64,000 nt of DNA from Streptomyces sp. SAI-127 (GTDB taxonomy: Bacteria; Actinomycetota; Actinomycetes; Streptomycetales; Streptomycetaceae): the NCBI RefSeq assembly GCF_029894425.1, contig NZ_JARXYJ010000001.1, positions 4,898,001 through 4,962,000 on the forward strand, read 5' to 3'. A program made the position numbers and the translations under genes. Below are positions 59,944-64,000 of the stretch, piece by piece. Under the pieces are notes generated by a model that was not told where the DNA came from, made no database searches, and saw only the letters and a list, made by a program, of their open reading frames with translations. Each line of letters begins with the position of its first letter. Positions within the stretch are counted from its first letter, which is position 1.

Positions 59944-61047
59944 CTACTTCAGGCCCGCCGCCGCGCAGTCGCTCTTGAACTGCGCGGTGCAGATGTCCTT
60001 GATCGTGTAGATGCCGTCCTTGACGACCGTGCTCTTGATGTTGTCCTTCGTCAGGGCGACGACCTGGACGAGCTGGGCCGGGATGCCCTTGTTCGTGGGG
60101 CTGTCGACGCTGTCCGTGGCGAGGGCGTCGAACTGGATGCCCTTGCCCTGGACCTTCATGACGGCCATCTCGGCGGCGGCCTCGGCCTCGCCCGGGTACG
60201 GCTTGTAGACGCTCATGTACTGCTCGCCCGCGACGATCCGCTGCACCGCGGCCAGCTCGGCGTCCTGGCCGGTGATCGGCGGGAGCTTCGTCATGCCCGC
60301 GTCCACCATCGCCTGGATGGCGGCGCCTGCCATGGCGTCGTTGGCGGAGTAGACGGCCTTGATGTTGCCCTTGCCGATCGCGCTGATCGCCTCGGCCATG
60401 TCCTTCTGGGCGGTCTCCGGCTTCCAGCCGTCGACGTCGTAGGTCTTGGCGATCGTCACCTTGCCGTTGAGCTCGGACATCGCGCCCGCCTTGAACTGTC
60501 CGGCGTTCGGGTCGGAGGGCGAGCCGTTGATCATGACGATCTTGTCGGAGGTGTCGATGCCCGAGCCGATCGCCTCGACGAGGGAGCGGCCCTGCACCTC
60601 GCCGACGAGTTCGTTGTCGAAGGAGACGTACGCGTCGATCGGGCCCTCGGCGAGGCGGTCGTAGGCGATGACCGGAATGCCCGCGTCCTTGGCCTTCGTC
60701 ACCATGCCCGCGATGGCGTGCGAGTCCACGGCGTCCAGCAGGATGACGTCGACCTTCTCGTCGATCATCTGCTGCATCTGGGTGGCCTGCTTCTTGGCGT
60801 CGGCCTCACCGTTGGCGTAGAGGGTCTTGCCCTTCTTGTCCGTGAGCTCGGCGACCTTCCGCTGGATGATCGGGTAGTCGAACTCCTCGTAGCGGGTGTT
60901 CGTCTTCTCCGGCATCAGCACACCCACGGTGATGTCGTCACCCTTGGTCGGGCTCGCCTCGCTCCCGCTCGCGGCGCCGAGCGCGCCGCAGGCGGCCAGC
61001 GAGAGGGTCATCGTGGACGCGGCCACGGCTATGGCGATACGACGCAT
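59944..61047 (-). CDS. sugar-binding lipoprotein, xylose/ChvE-like
   Basis: Periplasmic-binding-protein-fold lipoprotein of 367 residues. The signal ends in a lipobox SLAACG with lipid-attachment C20. The mature part follows the ribose/xylose (PBP type 1) pattern: ITVGVLMPEKTNTRYEEFDYPIIQRKV, KQATQMQQMIDEKVDVILLDAVDS, GIPVIAYDRLAEGPIDAYVSFDNELVGE and AVYSANDAMAGAAIQAM. It should bind a monosaccharide at the cell surface. No ATPase or permease gene is adjacent, so it is an orphan that either borrows a distant transporter or feeds a sensor. ATG at 61047. Confidence 0.9.
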   Translation of the reverse strand: MRRIAIAVAASTMTLSLAACGALGAASGSEASPTKGDDITVGVLMPEKTNTRYEEFDYPIIQRKVAELTDKKGKTLYANGEADAKKQATQMQQMIDEKVDVILLDAVDSHAIAGMVTKAKDAGIPVIAYDRLAEGPIDAYVSFDNELVGEVQGRSLVEAIGSGIDTSDKIVMINGSPSDPNAGQFKAGAMSELNGKVTIAKTYDVDGWKPETAQKDMAEAISAIGKGNIKAVYSANDAMAGAAIQAMVDAGMTKLPPITGQDAELAAVQRIVAGEQYMSVYKPYPGEAEAAAEMAVMKVQGKGIQFDALATDSVDSPTNKGIPAQLVQVVALTKDNIKSTVVKDGIYTIKDICTAQFKSDCAAAGLK

Positions 61048-61182
61048 GGGGCTGCTCACTTCTGGTGCATTCAGGACGCGGGCGCGGCATTGCGGCCCAT
61101 GTGACTGAAAAGCCAACGCGGGGCCGCCCACCGACGTCAAGCGGAATCACTTAACGAGTGCGCAACGCCACTCTCCGCCGAT

Positions 61183-61227
61183 GGTGTGAAGACTTGGCGC
61201 GAACACTAGTACAACCAACTTCACACC
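61183..61227. promoter_or_regulatory. widely spaced 9-bp inverted repeat in a divergent region
   Basis: GGTGTGAAG (61183-61191) and CTTCACACC (61219-61227) are perfect inverted copies 27 bp apart, with ACTAGT near the centre (61205-61210). The site lies in the 240-bp region between the sugar-binding lipoprotein gene and the PA14-FnIII gene. It may be an operator for a tetrameric or looping regulator. Nothing else stands out in this gap. Confidence 0.45.
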
Positions 61228-61287
61228 TCGCGAGTCGTGATCACAGCAGCCGCACAACTGCTGTTCCCCGTACGACCAGAGGACCGA

Positions 61288-62943
61288 ATGAAGTCAGCCA
61301 GACGCACGACCCCAGCGGCCGCGGCCGCGGTCGTGCTCGCCACCGCCGGCGGCCTGCTCGCCGTGACGACGGCCCCCGCCTCCGCGGCCGTCAGCTGCGC
61401 CTCCCCCGTGTTCAAGCGGCAGTTCTACGCGAACACGTCCTTTTCCGGCACGCCGAAGAAGACCGACTGCGACAACGCGATCGACCAGAGCTGGAGCGGC
61501 GCTCCCGTCTCCGGGCTGCCGAAGGACAACTTCGGCGTCCGCTGGACCGTGACCCGCGACTTCGGCTCCGGCGGGCCGTTCGCGCTCAGCGCCACCGGCC
61601 TGGACGGCATGCGCGTGTACGTCGACGGCGTCCGCAAGATCGACCTGTGGAAGAACGTCTCCACCACGGTCAAGAAGACCGCCAACGTGACGATCCCGTC
61701 CGGCAGGCACACCCTCCGCGTCGACTACGCCAACTGGACCGGCGCCGCCAAGGTCAAGGTCACCTACGCGCCCCGCACCTCCGCAGACGTCGACAAGGTC
61801 AAGCCGCTGGTCCCCACCGGCACTTCGGTCTCGTACGACAAGGCCACCGGCAAGGCCAAGGCAACCTGGGCGAAGAACAAGGAAATGGACCTCGCCGGCT
61901 ACCGGGTCTACCGGCGCCTGAAGGGCACCCCCTTCGGCACCAAGCCGCTCACGACGACCACCTCCACGTCGTACACCGACAGCACCCTGCCGGCGACCGG
62001 CGACACCTACTACTACGAGGTCCGCGCCTACGACAAGGCCGGCAACGAGTCGGGCGGCACCCCCGACCAGGCCGCGGTGACCGCCGACCGGACCGCACCT
62101 GCGGCGGCCACCGGGGCGACGGCGCTGGGCACCACGGCGGGCAACTCGGTGACGTGGCAGGCGTCCTCGTCCACGGACGTCGACCACTACGAGGTGTGGG
62201 GCGCGCCCGTGGGACAGTCCGACCCCGACGGGCCCCATCCGGTCTGGGGTATCTCCTGGACGGACGTGACGGCGGACGCCGGGACGGCGTACGCGTACAA
62301 GGTGCAGGCCGTCGACACGGCCGGGAACTTCGCGCCGGTCTCCGACCCGGCCACCGTCACCCGTCCCGTCGCCTCGGCGGTGCCCGCCCCGACCGGAGTC
62401 ACCGGCACGCCCGCCGACGCGTCCACCGAGGTGACGTGGACGCCGGCCGACGCCACCGGCTACCGCGTCTACCGCCGTACCGACGTCAACGGCGCCTGGA
62501 GCCTGGTGGGCACCGCGTCCGGCACGTCGTACGAGGACACCTCCGCCCCGAAGGGCAAGGCCTTCTACTACGTGGCCGCCGTCGACGCCCAGGGCGCCGA
62601 CTCGGTGCCCTCCACCGAGGTCACCGTCGACCGGCTCACCCCGGCCACCGCGACCGGCCCGGCCGCGCCGAAGCTGACCCTGGTCACGAACGGGGTGCCG
62701 GCGCGCTCCCCCATCCAGGTCACGGCAGCTCCCGGCACGGGTGACGAGGGACGCGTCCTGAAGGGCTATTCGTGGGAGATCTCGGGCGCCTGCGGATCCA
62801 GCGGCACCCAGTTCTCCACCACCGGCACCCTCTCCTGGACGGCCCCCTGGAACGGCCCCTGCGTCGCCGAGGTGTACGCCGTGGACGCCTACGGCCGCCA
62901 GGGCACGCAGAGCGCCTCGGTGGAGTTCTTCAGCGGCCGCTGA
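61288..62943 (+). CDS. secreted PA14 / fibronectin type III protein
   Basis: Secreted protein of 551 residues. Signal peptide with Arg pair at the start and cleavage near APASAA (about residue 34). A PA14-like beta domain follows (about 37-165: FKRQFYANTSFSG, NFGVRWTVTRDF, LDGMRVYVDGVRKIDLW, HTLRVDYANWTGAAKVKV). Then come fibronectin type III repeats, ending near DRTAP and similar boundaries (LAGYRVYRRLKGTPFG; YYYEVRAYDKAGNESGG; ATGYRVYRRTDVNGAW). These parts usually bind carbohydrates or act as linkers. There is no catalytic domain, so it is a binding or wall-associated protein. GAGGA before the ATG. Confidence 0.87.
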   Translation: MKSARRTTPAAAAAVVLATAGGLLAVTTAPASAAVSCASPVFKRQFYANTSFSGTPKKTDCDNAIDQSWSGAPVSGLPKDNFGVRWTVTRDFGSGGPFALSATGLDGMRVYVDGVRKIDLWKNVSTTVKKTANVTIPSGRHTLRVDYANWTGAAKVKVTYAPRTSADVDKVKPLVPTGTSVSYDKATGKAKATWAKNKEMDLAGYRVYRRLKGTPFGTKPLTTTTSTSYTDSTLPATGDTYYYEVRAYDKAGNESGGTPDQAAVTADRTAPAAATGATALGTTAGNSVTWQASSSTDVDHYEVWGAPVGQSDPDGPHPVWGISWTDVTADAGTAYAYKVQAVDTAGNFAPVSDPATVTRPVASAVPAPTGVTGTPADASTEVTWTPADATGYRVYRRTDVNGAWSLVGTASGTSYEDTSAPKGKAFYYVAAVDAQGADSVPSTEVTVDRLTPATATGPAAPKLTLVTNGVPARSPIQVTAAPGTGDEGRVLKGYSWEISGACGSSGTQFSTTGTLSWTAPWNGPCVAEVYAVDAYGRQGTQSASVEFFSGR

Positions 62944-62979
62944 CGCACCGCCGCTGACGGCGCATGAAGAAACATGCGG

Positions 62980-63009
62980 AAGGGGCCCGGAGAGATCTCC
63001 GGGCCCCTT
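62980..63009. terminator. bidirectional terminator hairpin
   Basis: AAGGGGCCCGGAGA (62980-62993) and TCTCCGGGCCCCTT (62996-63009) are perfect inverted copies, giving a stem of about 12-13 bp with a small loop. It sits between the rightward PA14-FnIII gene and the leftward hspR. The stem begins with A and ends with T residues on both strands. Confidence 0.8.
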
Positions 63010-63032
63010 CTCGTGGCTTCTCGTGGCTGTGC

Positions 63033-63479
63033 CTAGTCCTTGGCCCGCTTGGGCCGCCACACCACCAGCGCGCTGGTCTGCTGGACCTCCTGGTACGGCA
63101 CCAGGTCACGGCGGTACGACGCGTGCACCGCCGCCTCGCGCTGCTGCATGGCCGCCGCGGCCCCCTCGACGGCGGCCTGGAGCTCGGCCACCCTCGACTG
63201 GAGCGCGGCGACCTGGTTCTCCAGTTCGATGATGCGCTTGATGCCGGCGAGGTTGATGCCCTCGTCCTGCGACAACTGCTGGACGGTGCGCAGCAGTTCG
63301 ATGTCGCGGGCCGAGTAGCGCCGGCCCCGGCCCGCGGTGCGGTCCGGTGACACCAGGCCCAGACGGTCGTACTGGCGCAGTGTCTGCGGGTGCAGGCCGG
63401 AGAGCTGGGCCGCCACCGAGATGACGTAGACCGGGGTCTCCTCGGTCAGTTCATACGGGTTGCGTCGACGGCCGTCCAT
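63033..63479 (-). CDS. hspR: heat-shock repressor HspR (MerR family)
   Basis: Regulator of 148 residues. The MerR-type winged HTH is VYVISVAAQLSGLHPQTLRQYDRLGLVSPDRTAGRGRRYSARDIELLRTVQQL, followed by the helical LAGIKRIIELENQVAALQSRVAELQAAVEG coiled-coil. HspR binds HAIR sites together with DnaK as co-repressor and shuts off the dnaK operon and clpB. ATG at 63479 with GGGAG upstream; the dnaJ stop is 5 bp before it, so hspR is the last gene of a dnaK-grpE-dnaJ-hspR type operon. The HAIR at 51007-51027 is a target within this window. Confidence 0.96.
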   Translation of the reverse strand: MDGRRRNPYELTEETPVYVISVAAQLSGLHPQTLRQYDRLGLVSPDRTAGRGRRYSARDIELLRTVQQLSQDEGINLAGIKRIIELENQVAALQSRVAELQAAVEGAAAAMQQREAAVHASYRRDLVPYQEVQQTSALVVWRPKRAKD

Positions 63480-63484
63480 CTCGA

Positions 63485-64000
63485 TCAAGCTCCCTTCGCG
63501 GCCTGGAACAGCTCCGCCCGTGGATCCTCACCCACGGTCGCCTCGCGATACGCCTCGAGCGCGTCACGAGCCTTCCCCGACAGCTCGGTCGGGACACTCA
63601 CCTCGACGGTGACCAGCAGATCGCCCCGGGTGCCGTCCTTGCGGACCGCGCCCTTGCCCCGCGCCCGCATGGTGCGGCCGTTGGGCGTGCCCGGGGGCAG
63701 TTTCAGCGTCACCGAAGGGCCGCCCAGCGTCGGCACCCTGACCTCGCCGCCGAGCGCCGCCTCCGAGAAGGTCACCGGGACCGTCACCGTGAGGTTGTCG
63801 CCCTTGCGGCCGAAGACGGGGTGCGTGTCGACGTGCACGGTGACGTACAAGTCGCCCGCGGGGCCGCCGCGTTCACCGGGCGCCCCCTTTCCGCGCAGCC
63901 GGATCCGCTGGCTGTCCGACACCCCGGCCGGGATGCGGACCTGCATGGTGCGGGAGGACTTCGCCCGCCCGGAACCCTTGCAGATCTCACAGGGGTTCTC
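63485..64000 (-). CDS. dnaJ: chaperone DnaJ, C-terminal part
   Basis: The gene runs off the right edge; about 171 C-terminal residues are seen. They begin in the last zinc-finger repeat (NPCEICKGSGRAKSSRTMQV, the CxxCxGxG motif), followed by the substrate-binding beta domains: RIPAGVSDSQRIRLRGKGAPGERGG, DLYVTVHVDTHPVFGRKGDNL and VRVPTLGGPSVTLKLPPGTPNGRTMRARGKG. It stimulates DnaK ATPase and delivers substrates. hspR follows directly, so this is the HspR-controlled DnaJ copy. Confidence 0.96.
   Translation of the reverse strand, partial: ENPCEICKGSGRAKSSRTMQVRIPAGVSDSQRIRLRGKGAPGERGGPAGDLYVTVHVDTHPVFGRKGDNLTVTVPVTFSEAALGGEVRVPTLGGPSVTLKLPPGTPNGRTMRARGKGAVRKDGTRGDLLVTVEVSVPTELSGKARDALEAYREATVGEDPRAELFQAAKGA

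Noticed and set aside
1..64000. Prophage, insertion sequence, CRISPR array, tRNA or rRNA
   Set aside because: No transposase, integrase, phage structural gene, direct-repeat/spacer array, or tRNA/rRNA-like sequence was recognised on either strand by eye; a tRNA scan would be needed to be certain.

Overview
The window is high-GC actinobacterial DNA, almost certainly a Streptomyces chromosome core region. Support comes from the strong third-position GC bias, frequent GTG/TTG starts, ATGA/GTGA stop-start overlaps, an SsgA-like sporulation protein, DUF397 and SLATT proteins, an HspR/HAIR heat-shock circuit, and a gene order (recR-YbaB, purA, eutBC, kynurenine genes, fbaA, pyrE, clpB, hspR, dnaJ) that I recall from the central part of Streptomyces chromosomes. 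No rRNA, tRNA, transposase, phage gene or CRISPR array was seen. Several start codons were moved inward from the longest open frame where a ribosome binding site or family N-terminus favoured it.

Layout. 0-4.2 kb: end of a TSUP permease, a small membrane protein with a duplicated Gly/Ala motif, SsgA-like protein, DUF5063, recR, YbaB and a SLATT protein. 4.2-12.1 kb: membrane-tethered PstS-like binding protein, MarR regulator with a DJ-1/PfpI protein, class III aminotransferase, GntR regulator behind a long perfect palindrome, and small unknowns. 12.2-20.3 kb: secreted 5'-nucleotidase, purA, a degenerate DAG-kinase-like protein, and eutB-eutC divergent from an APC permease. 20.3-26 kb: GbsR/MarR regulator divergent from an ABC exporter, Uma2 protein, CYP107-like P450, DUF397. 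26-32.6 kb: two paralogous two-component systems, the second in a run with an acyltransferase (apparently frameshifted) and a DUF1023 hydrolase. The two transcription units share a sequence box upstream. 32.7-35.9 kb: tryptophan-to-anthranilate genes (TDO, kynureninase, probable arylformamidase). 36-43.7 kb: DUF3151, MFS pump, fbaA, pyrE, aldose epimerase-like, CoxG-like, a membrane spermidine synthase-like protein, DUF2617. 44-51.5 kb: Gly/Cys/His-rich membrane protein, kynurenine-aminotransferase-like enzyme, YbjN, clpB with a HAIR operator, PPOX protein. 56.5-64 kb: circularly permuted ATP-grasp / alpha-E / transglutaminase operon, sugar-binding lipoprotein, PA14-FnIII secreted protein, hspR and the 3' part of dnaJ.

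The most unusual locus is 51.6-56.3 kb. A 111-residue Rieske-like protein that has lost its iron ligands and a tiny secreted-looking peptide ending in PADTVWD lie on the minus strand. They face three tandem paralogous LuxR-HTH regulators, and a fourth paralog converges from the other side. This looks like a self-contained peptide/regulator module; its function is unknown to me. Second in interest are the duplicated two-component systems with their shared box. HspR (63.2 kb) and the clpB HAIR site (51.0 kb) form a regulatory link inside the window.
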